Shown here: positions 25,901 to 36,059 of the stretch, in pieces | How positions within the stretch are numbered: position 1 is the stretch's first letter | Layout: each line of letters starts with the position of its first letter | NCBI RefSeq assembly: GCF_003597395.2 | Contig: NC_133771.1 | Span: 64,108,810 to 64,172,809 of the forward strand | From: Chelonoidis abingdonii | Lineage: Eukaryota; Chordata; Testudines; Testudinidae | Direction of reading: 5' to 3' | Length of the DNA: 64,000 nt | Position numbers and translations under genes: made by a program | Notes under the pieces: model-generated | Told to the model about the DNA's origin: nothing | Databases searched by the model: none | The model's input: only the letters and a program-made list of their open reading frames with translations

Positions 25901-26050
25901 CAAGTCTCTGTGATGCCAGCTATGTCATAGTTGTGGGTATTAACTAGTATTTGCAGTTCTTCCGGCTTTACTTCTGGCTTTAGTATATGGGACATATACC
26001 CCATTGAAGTAACAGAGGTGAGGAAAGGCACAGGAGAAATACAGTGCAAT
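22933..26050 (-). mobile_element. CR1 LINE, near full-length, same strand as PHIP
   Basis: The 3' end has the CR1 terminal repeat (ATCATAGAATCATAG on the plus strand). Going 5' on the minus strand are NFLTIRVVKHWNKLPRKIVE, then VVYLDFSKAFDTVSHDLLIN (RT domain), then SVFTKQDSSNW near 24510 and AGITETWWDYW near 25900 (endonuclease domain). Many stops and frameshifts are present, and a hairpin-chain MITE (24935-25220) splits it. Its C-terminal ORF2 and 3' tail are the best preserved parts. Confidence 0.92.
24935..25220. mobile_element. Hairpin-chain MITE, copy 1 (CpG-rich)
   Basis: Ends are GGCCACGTCTACACTACGCG (left) and, inverted, ACCGTCTAGACACGCG (right). Three hairpins lie in series: a perfect 16-bp stem (24958-24973 with 25013-25028), a stem with one gap (25076-25092 with 25103-25118) and a perfect 13-bp stem (25134-25146 with 25162-25174). 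CpG is frequent (many TCGAT, CGCG), unlike the surrounding CR1. A close second copy is at 59084. There is no coding capacity. The superfamily is undetermined; the GTCTACAC-type end is reminiscent of PIF/Harbinger MITEs. Confidence 0.85.
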
Positions 26051-26348
26051 AAAAAACTCCATCACAATACTGTGGAAAAGGAAAAGTGATAGCCCAAATG
26101 TGACATAGCATTTAGAAGATTTTGAGGGGCGCAGAGGCAGTGTAGAATGTGCTTACAGAGAAACTTTCATTCTGAAAGAAAATAATTTTGGCTTGATTAA
26201 AATTAAGCTTTAAAGGGAGTTTTAATCAATCCAAAATGTTCAGAAAAATAATGATGAAAAATAATTACATACATTTCTAAAAAAGTTATGTAAAAAAAGT
26301 TGAAAAACTGGAAATGGAATGCAAGAATCTTGAGAAAAACAAAAATAC

Positions 26349-26468
26349 CTCGTCACCCATTTGTGGCACAAACGGACACCGGCGAGGAATAGTATCTGTA
26401 ATCCATGCTGAAGGCAGCCATTCTTCCAACGTCAAGCCATTTTCTGCCAAAACTCCCACAGCCAACCT
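26349..26468 (-). CDS. PHIP exon, 120 bp, start of cryptic Tudor module
   Basis: Forty codons in phase 0: [20 protein letters not shown] then [20 protein letters not shown]. The acceptor is TTTCTTTAG and the donor GAG|gtattt. A second AG lies two bases inside the exon, but only the chosen start keeps the frame with AAG at the end of the upstream exon. [18 protein letters not shown] and [12 protein letters not shown] are strongly PHIP-like. The exon is isolated between 14.7 kb and 18.8 kb introns. Confidence 0.97.
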
Positions 26469-27508
26469 CTAAAGAAAATGCACACAATAATATGTTAATA
26501 ACAATAATTCACCTTTTACCCAAACTCACAATTGGTCCCCAAAATACATAATTTCGTCAAAATCTCAACTAGAATTTTTTGAAAATGATTTTTATCATAA
26601 AAAGGAAAATAAATGACATGACTAGATTAGAAATATTATTGAAAAGCTTAGGCTAATTTAATAGTGGAGCTACAAAATGAGACTTTATAATCAAAACAAT
26701 GAAACGAATTTAATACTTTCTTTTACCCAAATAACATTTGACTAATGTACATAAAGTATGAATTTATTAGCATCCAGCCATGTGACAAGTTTTGAGAGTT
26801 GAGAGATAAGCAATTGAAATTTCCCAAATTCTATATTTTATTGCACACAAAAAAACCTTATGTTAAAAGAAAATTATTAAAGATCCAGTGCTGACTGATC
26901 TTTGGAGAGTTTAAAGGCGAAGCTCTAGCAAGTCTTTACTAAGCACGGCCAAATTAGGACAAATTTTCATGGGAATAGCAAAAAACGCATCCCTGACACA
27001 AATATCACTCCATCTGCCAATTTCAAGTGCCTATTTCAAAATATGGAGGTGTTAGAGCTTCTCAAAGAAAAGGCTGCCAGAATAATACACAGTGCAACCA
27101 ACCCTGTCTATAATATATACACATTAGGAAGTTCAGTTAGTTACCCTACAGTAAGTGTGGTTCTTTGAAATGTTGTAGTAAGGTGTGAATGCGACTCATG
27201 CATTGGGAGCCTGAATTTTTCAATTTTTTTATTTTACAAATAACGTCCAGCGAAGCCTCCCATACAAGGGCATAAAGGGTGGAGTGGTTATGACCTTCCC
27301 TTCAGTTCTCTCACAATTTAAAGCCTGTGTAGCTGAGGACTCCGAAAAACAAAGATGGAAGGTGGGTCATGGGACAGCCTGAAGAACCTCAATTATCGTA
27401 GGGTAAATAACTGTACTTTCTTGTTCAAATACGTATTAGTATAAGTCCCACTCTAGGTGACAGGCAAGAAGAATCCTCCCTAGATGTGAGTGAAGAATCT
27501 CAGTTGTA

Positions 27509-28320
27509 TTAGTCAAACATGGATTGAAGTACTGCTCTTCCATATGTGACATTTATTCTGGCAGCCATGTCAAATACACAGCATTTCACAAAGTTCACTG
27601 AGTTGCTCCATGTGGCTACTTTACAGATCTCAGCTATCTGTATAGTTCTAAAGCAGGCTGAAGAGCTTTTGCAAGGAGAGTCTTGGCATACAGCAGACAG
27701 TAAGTAGGTAGAAATGCACTGAATAATTCTCTTTGAGATTCTCAGGGGTGAGATGGCTTGGCCTTTTGATATATTGGATATGGCCACAAAGAGCCAGGGA
27801 GAAAGTCTGAAAGTCTTGTTTATGTCATATAGCAGGGCCCCAGTAACACCCAGAATATAAAGCTTCTTTTCTCCTGGTGACGAGTGTGGCTTTGAGAAGA
27901 ACTGTAAGGTGACAGACTGGCTTAGGTGACTTCTGAGACCACTTTGCGGATGAATTTAGGCTCTGGTTCCATCACTACTTCGCTCCTGTGGAAGGATATA
28001 TATCGCAGTCCAGATACGAGAGCTTGCAGTTCACTGACTCTACATGCTGATGTGATCAGAAATACCATCTTGATAGTGAGGTGGTATAATGAACATTCTG
28101 CTGATGGCACAAATGGCAACTCCAGGCTTCACTACACTACAATGTTGGAGTAGAGTCCTTAGTTGGAGGGCAGGTAGGGAGAAGGTCCTTGAGGAACCTC
28201 AACACTGTAGAGTATGAAAAGATTGAGTATGATTGTATCAGAGCGAGACATGCTGATATGACTTCCAGATGAATTTTAAGGACGATAAAGACTACTTCAG
28301 CTTGTTTCAGAAGCCGCATA
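27509..28320 (-). pseudogene. DIRS tyrosine recombinase remnant (copy C)
   Basis: FLITSACRVSELQALVSGL near 28050 matches box A around the first catalytic Arg in DIRS recombinases (SAxRVSELxAL-type). ICKVATWSNSVNFVK followed by YGRAVLQ near 27600 matches the box B end, where the Tyr nucleophile lies. Frames differ between pieces and several stops intervene. The intact enzyme integrates a circular cDNA without target duplication. Confidence 0.75.
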
Positions 28321-29130
28321 CAGTCCAGAATCTTTGGTATAGGATCTGAGTTGGATTCACATTGTTTTGAGCTTCTCATTTGGAAAATCTTTGCCATTCT
28401 GTAAAAGGATCTTCTGGACCTGCAGGGTGCAGTCTTTGTTTGTCCTGCTCAATAAGCCAACATTCAGGCCACCAAGCACAGCCATGGCTCCAGATGCAAT
28501 ATTTGTCCTTAGTTCTGAGACAGCATTTCCAGGCAGGTGAGAAGTCATATTGGGGATGGGGGGCAGGCTGGACAAAAGTAGGAGATCCAATCGCCAAAAC
28601 TGTTTCAGCCAGCAGGGCAATAACATGATGACTGTAGCTTTGTCCCATTTGATCTTGGATATGCTCTTAGGGATCAGAATGATCAGTGGGAAGACATACA
28701 GCGGTCCTGAAGACCACTGAAATACAAAGGTGCTAGAAAGGGAGCTGGGGCTCACATTGCCCATGGAGCAGAAATCTCTGTATTTGGCAGTATCTGCCAA
28801 GGTGAAGAGGTCTATGGTACGCGTTCCCATCAACAAAATATTTCCAAGGTGACCAGTTGTGGCTGATTACCACATTCCTGCCTAGAAAGTCAGCTAGGTC
28901 ATTGCTGAGCCCTGGTAGGTATAGAGCTATCAGAGTCACTCCTTGCCAATGGGACTGTTCTTGGAACTTGATCACCTCCAGGTAGAGAGGAGATGATCGA
29001 GCACCTCCCTGTTTGTTTAGTGCATTGCTGACATGTTACCTGTCACAATCCGCACTGTCGAAGTTTCAGAGGATGAGAAGAAACGCCATATAAGCCAGCC
29101 TGATAGCTCTCAGTTCCAAGTTGTTCATGT
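28320..29130 (-). pseudogene. DIRS RNase H / methylase-like region remnant (copy C)
   Basis: Minus-strand pieces such as LIALYLPGLSNDLADFLGRN followed by VVISHNW near 28900 correspond to the end of RNase H (the LPG..N..AD-LSR motif) in the better copies at 38577 and 56296. Further pieces near 28600 (KWDKATVIMLLPCWLKQFW) match the region before the recombinase. Frames are broken. Confidence 0.65.
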
Positions 29131-30290
29131 GAAATTGTAGATCATCTTGAGACCCTGAACCTAGCATTTTCAGATGGTTCCAGTGGGCACCCCAGTCTGT
29201 CCCTGATGCACCTCTCCAGCATCATCACTGGGAAGGGGAACAAGAAGAGTATCCCCTTTCTTACATTCAAAGGATATAGCCATCACTTGAGTTCCTGCAG
29301 GATATATTATTTTTGGAGGGGGGAGGGAAGGAGGAGGGAGACTGTGACTTGTTTGGTCATAAGGTGTGTGGATATACACTATCCTCAGCCTCTGATCAGC
29401 CAGTCATTTAGACAGGGGTAGACAGGGATTCCTTCCTTCCTTAGATAAGTCATTACTATGGCCAGAAAATTGGTTAACAGTCAGCATCAGAGAGAGTCTG
29501 AAAAGCAGAACCCTGTATGGGTAATGGTAAGGCGCACTGGGAATCTTAGGTATTTTCTGTGGGCTAGAAGCTGATAACTGCAAACCAGTTATGAACTTAA
29601 CAGAGGCAAGCATTACCCCCTGAACCTTACTCCTGAAAAACTAAACAGGCAGGCTGCTAATGTTCCCACTGTTAGTTAATTGTTCCCATTCTTAGTCAAT
29701 TAAGGCTCCTTTACCTTGCCAGAGTGGTGTAAAGGAGCCTTATTGTAAATGACAGTAACGGAATCCAAAGAGGCACAGTGGGGTTAGATTACAGCTCAGG
29801 ATCTGTTTTACTTATCCCATTAAAAAAAAAAAATGTAGGACAATGATTAGCAAAACTGTACAACTTTCCTGTGTGAAAGTCTGAGCAATTTAAAGCAATG
29901 TTCTACTTTATAGAACACCAAACTAAAAGTAATGTCATATAAATGAAAATCCAGGATTATAACTGGAATGCAGGTTTACCAAGTATTTGTAACTTAACTT
30001 CCATGTGTTTAGGAAATGCTGAACAGTTATTGTGATTTTTTTTTTCTGTATGGTAGTTTAAATAAATTACCAAAAATAAACGAAATGGGAGTGATTATGC
30101 TGCATTATTTTGACAAATAAAATATGCAGAATTTTTAATTTTTTTCTGCAGAATTCTCCCAGGAGTAGAACCTGAGACCATATGTATGTTTGTTGAATCT
30201 CCTTATGTACAGAATAGGACAAAGAACTCCTTTTTTCTTCTTCAGAACAAGGAAATATCAGGAGCAGAAGAATCTTTCAGTGTATTATTA
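29131..30290. other. DIRS interior without recognisable coding blocks
   Basis: By position between RNase H remnants and gag remnants, this would be the RT-core region of DIRS copy C. I could not recognise RT motifs in any frame. It includes AT-rich segments (29820-30170) that look inserted or simply intron-like. Confidence 0.4.
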
Positions 30291-30294
30291 TTTC

Positions 30295-30460
30295 ATTATT
30301 ATCATAGCATTTAAAAGCCCCAATCATGGATCAGGACCCTACAGAGCTAGGTGCTATACAAGTGCAGAACAAAAAAAGGACAGGCCCTGCCTGAAACAGC
30401 TCACAATCGAAGAGACAGCAGACCAGTACACAGACTGGCAAGTGAGTACAAGGAAACAAA
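30295..30460 (+). repeat. Ancient amniote dispersed repeat, copy 1
   Basis: AAAAGCCCCAATCATGGATC then AGGACCCTACAGAGCTAGGT and CAGGCCCTGCCTGAAACAGC belong to a widely dispersed family also present inverted at 61265-61430. I cannot name the family with certainty. It is inserted within the remains of DIRS copy C. Confidence 0.6.
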
Positions 30461-30599
30461 AAGCCCAATGAGGTTCAGCATGGGTCAGCACAATAAGCTA
30501 TGGTCTCAGTACACCAGCCGCCTAGTTATAGGAACTTCCACTATGGCTCCTAGACAAAGCAATAAGGTCACTTAAATTTGCAGTAGGCTCTCAAGAGAA

Positions 30600-31490
30600 G
30601 GGTCCCTGAAGAGGGACAAGGAAGGGGAGTGGGTAGGGGACAGACAAATAGGATTGGATATGGTAGCCCTGGACTATGATCTCCAGCACCCATCTGTCTG
30701 ATGTTATAACAAGACCATGGCCAGTGGAGGAGCAAGGCAGAATTCCAAGGTCATGCTCTGTGGACTGGTTTTTATGCAGCTCTCGATGATCCTCTCAATT
30801 ATGCTGACAGGTCATTATGGCAGAGTGTGGCCAAGGTCAAGGAGCGCTGATGCCCCATGTTGTAACACAGGTACTCCATGTGTCTGTGTTGAGATACAGT
30901 ATGCAGTCTCTGCTGGTGCGAGGGTTGAGGACTGGTTGATGCCCTTCAGTAGGGTGGAAGAATGTAGATTCTCAGAAAGTGTAATTGCTTTGGAATCTTT
31001 CAGCAAGTGTAAGGAACTATCAGTTTGTTCACTGAACAGCTCCAAGCACTAAAAGGGCAAGTCCTAAACCATGGCTTGTGCCTGTGAGGGATAACTGAGG
31101 CTTGGAGTCATGCCATTCCCTGCATTGTCACTGCAATGGCCATAGACCTGCCAGTGATGTTAGAGGTGTTCATTACCTGTAGAGCCATTGTGGCCACAAG
31201 TTAGCCTGCTATTATAACGTCTTTCAGCTTCTCTCTGCTTTCACGATGGAGATTGGCCAGGAAAGATGTTATCTTGCCCCATGTTAAAAAGTTGCATTTG
31301 GCCAGAAATGCCTGGCACTTGGCCACCCTCAATTGTAGCAAGGCCAATGAACATGCATTTCTCCCAAACATATCTAAGTGTTTGGGATTCTTGTCCTTAG
31401 GTGTGTTCTAGGTGGATCTCAATGTCTCCTAGACAACCAAGACCAGCAGGGAGCCAGAGCTGGGACGGGTGGTAGAAGTGCTTGAAGAGG
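30600..31490 (-). pseudogene. DIRS gag-like ORF1 remnant, 3' part (copy C)
   Basis: GGGTCCCTGAAGAGGGACAAG near 30600 also occurs at the RT/gag junction of DIRS copy B (58950). The segment 31080-31330 corresponds by position to the central ORF1 helix region of copies A and B. The frame is too broken for a continuous protein. It is cut at about 31497 by the hAT element. Confidence 0.55.
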
Positions 31491-32256
31491 GGTACCTGGC
31501 AAGGTGGATAAAAATCAATTTTTTTTTAAATAAAAAATAATAGATTTTTTTAATTTAAATCAGATTTTTTGATAACATTATTTTTGTGGAAAAACCTATC
31601 TAAAGACAGTTTTAATTAAGATACATTATAGCTCAAAGATATCTCATCATGGAATAGAGATTATAAATTCTAATTCTATAGTATGAGACAATATATTCAC
31701 ATTTATGAAAAGTTTTGTAAATAAGTTCCAATAGTTCATGAATTAGGGACCCAATTTTGGGGGTTCCAGGGGCTTCTGTATATATTATTTGGGTTAATCT
31801 TTCTATCTACCCAATGGGACTCAGTGCTCAGTCTAGAAGATACCATCAGAGATGCGTAGTTTTGCAGTTCTCAAACTGTAGATTTGTGTCTCCAGAGATA
31901 ACATGCTTAACAGAAGCAAAAATGTTTTTAAAATAAATAAATAAATAAATATTCAGAGGTGAAAAATAGACCAGTATTGTCCAGCTGCAAATTTGTGTAC
32001 AGAGTCAATCCCTTACCGCTCTCTAAAAGTGCGAAGTTTCAAAAAGTTCAATGACTAGAAGATTGTTGCAGGCGGAATAGATCTAGACAAGGAGAAGAAG
32101 TCTGGAGATAAATGTGAGAAGGGAGAGACAGGCGGTAGAAACAAAAATGAAACCATTTGAGTAGCATATTCCAGAAGTCTTGAGGTCTTTCTGAGTGTAG
32201 CCTTCACTGATTTGAGATCTACCATACCATTCTCTTAGTAGAAGGGAAAACCTATA

Positions 32257-32481
32257 ATGGCAGCAGGCCCTAAAAGACACACGGTTTGGGAATATTTTAA
32301 TAAAGTTCCTCTACCTGTGGGTAAGACAGGCATGCATGCAAAAGGCAAACAGTGCAACAAAGAAATGCAAGGCCTGGTTGTCCGAATGAAACAACATTAT
32401 GAGAAGTGTTCCTTCTCAGGAGGAAGTTGCGTTGAAGATGATGAAAGGAGCATGCCTGAACATGCAGGATCTTCAGGTTGA
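32257..32481 (+). pseudogene. BED zinc finger segment of hAT transposase
   Basis: MAAGPKRHTVWEYFNKVPLP opens the frame, followed by KGKQCNKEMQGLVVRMKQHY and EKC. This is a BED finger: aromatic WEYF, one Cys, then a spaced H and C. The usual first Cys of the C-x2-C pair appears as Gly in A-K-G-K-Q-C, so zinc binding is probably lost. The segment is open to a stop at 32479. BED fingers bind DNA ends in hAT transposases. Confidence 0.8.
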
Positions 32482-33017
32482 TAAACTTTTTTATTTCATA
32501 CTTCTTTCTTAAGGACTGCCTGTTTTCCTTCTGGGCTATTCTTGAATTCTCATGTCTGAGCAAAAAATATAGTTGTTACTCTATGGTACTATCGTTTTAG
32601 ATGCAACTGTGATAAAAAATAAATAGCTGAAATAGGCAGATCTTCCTTTTACAATTTCACCTTTAAAGTAGTACTGAGTCTCAGTGAATGCAATAAGTAA
32701 TACTAAACTGCACTGACTTATTTTGTTTAGGCGAATCCATCCTCAACATATAGGATTCTGAAGACTGTCCACCTTCAAGATCACCATCATTTTTTTTTTT
32801 TTTTTATAGTTTCAGAGTTATCTGGCAATGATAGTGTTTCAGTCACTTCATGAATCTAATATAACCACAGTATCACCTGTAGCAAAAAGAAAAATAATCT
32901 CCATCATCCAGAAACAACCATAGATAAATTTGTGATAAGAACCAGCAGATTACAAAAAAAGAGGTAACTGATGAAAAAATTGCCTGGTTTGTTCATGCAA
33001 CAAACTCTCCTTTCTGT

Positions 33018-34380
33018 ATGATTGAGAACACACACTTCATTAACATGGTTCAGTCATTAGGACCAGGATACAGTCCACTCAACAGAGCAGATGTCACAGG
33101 CAAATTGCTGGACAAAGTATATGAAAGAGAAATTGAGCAGTGTGCAAAAGGTCTAGCGGGTAAAATTATTAACCTGAATCTTGATGAGTGGAGCAATGTT
33201 CACAATGATCCTGTTGTATGTGCTTGTGTGACAACAGAAGCAGGAAATGTCTTCCTTGCAGAAATAACAGATACATCAGGAAATGCACACACAGCAGAAT
33301 ACTTATAAGAAGTAGCAGTAAAAGCTATAACGAACTGTGAAAAAAAATCCAGACGTCTAGTACGCAGCTTGGTCACAGACAATGCTGCAAATGTATCCAA
33401 GATGAGAAAAAATTATTTAGAAGAGAGTGAAGAGAGTCCCAAGCTAATAACATATGCTTGTAGTACTCATTTGATGCACCTCCTAGCCGAAGACTTCAGT
33501 GTTCCAGAAATAAAGGCTAATGTTCTTGAAATTGCAAAATACTTCCGTAACAACCACTTTGCAGCAGCTGCTCTGAAAAAAGGAGGAGGAACCAGGCTAA
33601 CTCTCCCACAAGACATGCGATGGAACTCAGTAGTGGACTGTTTTAAGCACTATATCAAGAACTGGCCTAATCCGATGACATTTTGTGAACAAAATTGTGT
33701 AAAAACAGATGGCACTGTCACAAAGTTCTCAACATTGGGCTTAAAAGAAATGTTGAACACATGCTGAGTATCCTGAAGCCTATTTCTGTAGCCTTGAACA
33801 AAATGCAGGGAAATAGCTGTTTTATTGCTGATGGTGTTGAAATTTGGAAGGAACTGAGGGAGCTCTTAAAAAGAGAAAAATGCAAGGAGTTAAATTACAA
33901 GCATTAAAAAAACGACGGGACAAGCACTATCTCCAGCTCATTTTCTTGCAATATTCTCAGTACTCGGTACTAGGGTCAAACCTTAACTGCTGAAGAAGAG
34001 GAGTTGGCTATGACATGGACATCCAGCAACCATCCCGCCATAATGCCAACTATAATAAACTTCACAGCTAAGTGTGAACCACTCAAAAAAATATACGTTT
34101 GCTGATGATATTTTAAAGAAAGTCACACCAGTGAACTGGTGGAAGTCACTTAAGCACTTGAATACAGAGACTGTTGAAGTGATAATCTGACTTTTAACAG
34201 CAGTAGCTTCTTCTGCTGGTGCAGAAAGAATATTTTCTTCCTTTGGACTAGTTCATTCCAAATTGAGAAATTGTTTGGGACCTGAAAAAGCAGGAAAGCT
34301 TGGTTTTCTTTTCCAGATTATGAACAGGAAAATGAAGGTGAAGACGACTGAGTTAGCTGCAGAAGCCAATATTTTAAGTT
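33018..34380 (+). pseudogene. hAT transposase body (DUF659 and dimerisation domain)
   Basis: The frame reads IENTHFINMVQSLGPGYSPL and NLNLDEWSNVHNDPVVCACV (DUF659-like, with the first catalytic Asp area), then VTDNAANVSKMRKNYLEESE and CSTHLMHLLAEDFSV. A single TAA at 33306 separates two pieces in the same frame; a frameshift follows near 33700. Around 34230 are ASSAGAERIFSSFGLVHSKL and RNCLGPEKAGKLGFLFQ, the hAT C-terminal dimerisation motif. This copy is dead but still fairly long. Confidence 0.85.
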
Positions 34381-34899
34381 TCTCATGTTGTCCTTGCTGA
34401 CATAGTCGATTTAATTTTTGTGTTTTTTTTAATATTTCATTTAACTATTTTAGTTAACAACTTTAACAAAAACAAACCTGATTTTAAAACACCTGAATGT
34501 ATAACTAAATTCAAAAATTCATATGTTTTGTTAAAATATTATGTTTGCTGTTGAAGAAAAAAATCCACAATACATAACGTTGTTGTTTTAGTTAAATAAA
34601 ACAGTTAAAATGTCTGTCTGGTGATGTTCTCCTCCTAATACAGCATGGCAAGAAAATCCTCCAAATATTGATGATTAACCTGTTGAATTGATTAACTAAT
34701 GACTTCATAAATATCTGCTTCAATTGCTTTGGTAAATGAAATAACCGATCATTCATTTTCTCATATACCTGTAAAACTAATCTGAAATGTTTTCAAAATA
34801 AATCACTTTAAAAATGTATAGCGTCCCTTCTAAAAATGAAAACTACATCTATCTCTGAGTTGTGAAGATTACGTATTAAGGTTACAACAACCAAAAAGA

Positions 34900-35760
34900 A
34901 TGCACTTATATGCAGAAATCCATGATTTTTCAGCATGCTTTGTGGGCCTTATAGTGGCTCGTGTTTGCCACAAAAGTTCTTGCCAGATTTATGGGGAGGA
35001 GCAATCCTGGAGAGACTAATGGCTGATTAAACTTTAAATAGCTTGCGAGTCTTCTCGCAGATGATCACAGGCTCAATGTCCCAGGTGTCTGCAATTTTCA
35101 CCAGCAGCTCCTGATAGGCCCTGAAATTTTCCAGTGCTGGTATTCAGGTGGAGATTACATTCTCATCTGTGGCTGGATGCTGATTGTTAGATGATATTGA
35201 TCAATTATTGCATCCTGTCAGATTCTTATGTATATTGATCTGCCTTTGACGCTATTTACCACACAGTGTTGTGAAATCTAGCAGCGACAGGGATCTTTGG
35301 CCTTTGGATCTCGTTCCTCTCTGTATTTCAGCTATTGAGGTTTTGCTAGTGAAGCTGCAGCTTCAAGGCCTGAAAAGATGGTCCCCACAATAGCCTCAGG
35401 AAGTGCCGGGGTACCTTTTCGAGCTCTTGCCCCAGTGTTTTTAGCACCCTGCTTCAACGTCGGGGCTGTCAACGGTTTCAGTGCTGGGGGTGGCACCAAT
35501 GTTGATGTCAACACCAGGTGTGGCTTCTGAGCCACTTCCTCTGCAGAGGTCTTCAAGATCAGCTCTTCTGGATCAGATGCCACTCTCACAGACTTCTCCA
35601 GAAGGTGGAGCTTCAGCCTCATATCCCTCTACTTCTGGGTTCTTGCAGAGAAGGAGCAGCAGACCAAGAATCTGCTTAGAAGGCAAGACTCTCCCAAGCA
35701 GAACAGGCATCTGCTATGCATGTCTTGTAATGTGATTATCCCATCATAAGATAGATAAGG
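34900..35760 (-). pseudogene. DIRS gag-like ORF1 remnant, 5' part (copy C)
   Basis: A minus-strand frame (35332-35622) gives LKLHLLEKSVRVASDPEELI then LKTSAEEVAQKPHL, a Ser/Pro/Ala-rich section like the low-complexity middle of ORF1 in copy A. Further 5', around 35650-35720, Cys-rich sequence on the minus strand may be the ORF1 zinc-knuckle area. Frames are broken. Confidence 0.5.
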
Positions 35761-36059
35761 TTGAAGCCTGTGGGTTTTGAGCCCACTATTATAAGTACCT
35801 GTTTACAAGGGTCTGTACATGAGAGGGAGCATTGTTCAGGGGAGTCTGCAAACAGCTTTCAGCATGACAAGCCTTACAACAGACTAGGGTAATAAAAATA
35901 AAAGAATAAACATGGTACTGAAGAACCACAGAAGGTCTGAATAAGATGATGAGCTATTTCGCTGAAGCTAAGTCTAGTGGGTTGATCGCCAGCTAGATGC
36001 CTTCTTGATGCCAAGGACAGCAAGACAGAACTGAGAAAAGGTCATAGGTGCCCTGCCAT

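Larger units (their letters stand above)
11611..26348 (-). other. PHIP intron, 14.7 kb, repeat-rich
   Basis: In order: an LTR-like repeat (12207-12957), a 1-kb hAT element (14971-16014), a MIR split by another old repeat (16800-17220), a hAT-like MITE (17716-18254), a pyrimidine-rich block (18380-18900), a SINE (19334-19519), a PIF/Harbinger transposon (about 19640-22010) and a nearly full-length CR1 (22933-26050) with a hairpin-chain MITE inside. 12958-14970 is AT-rich; near 13506 it has a short old-repeat piece. No extra exon was seen. Confidence 0.8.
31497..34850 (+). mobile_element. BED-finger hAT transposon inserted in DIRS C
   Basis: The left end near 31497 reads CAAGGTGGATAAAAATCAAT and is AT-rich. 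The plus strand encodes a BED zinc finger exon (32257-32481) and a DUF659/hAT transposase body (33018-34380). I could not find an inverted match of the left end on the right, so the right limit is uncertain (34640-34900). DIRS gag sequence resumes near 34940. Confidence 0.75.
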
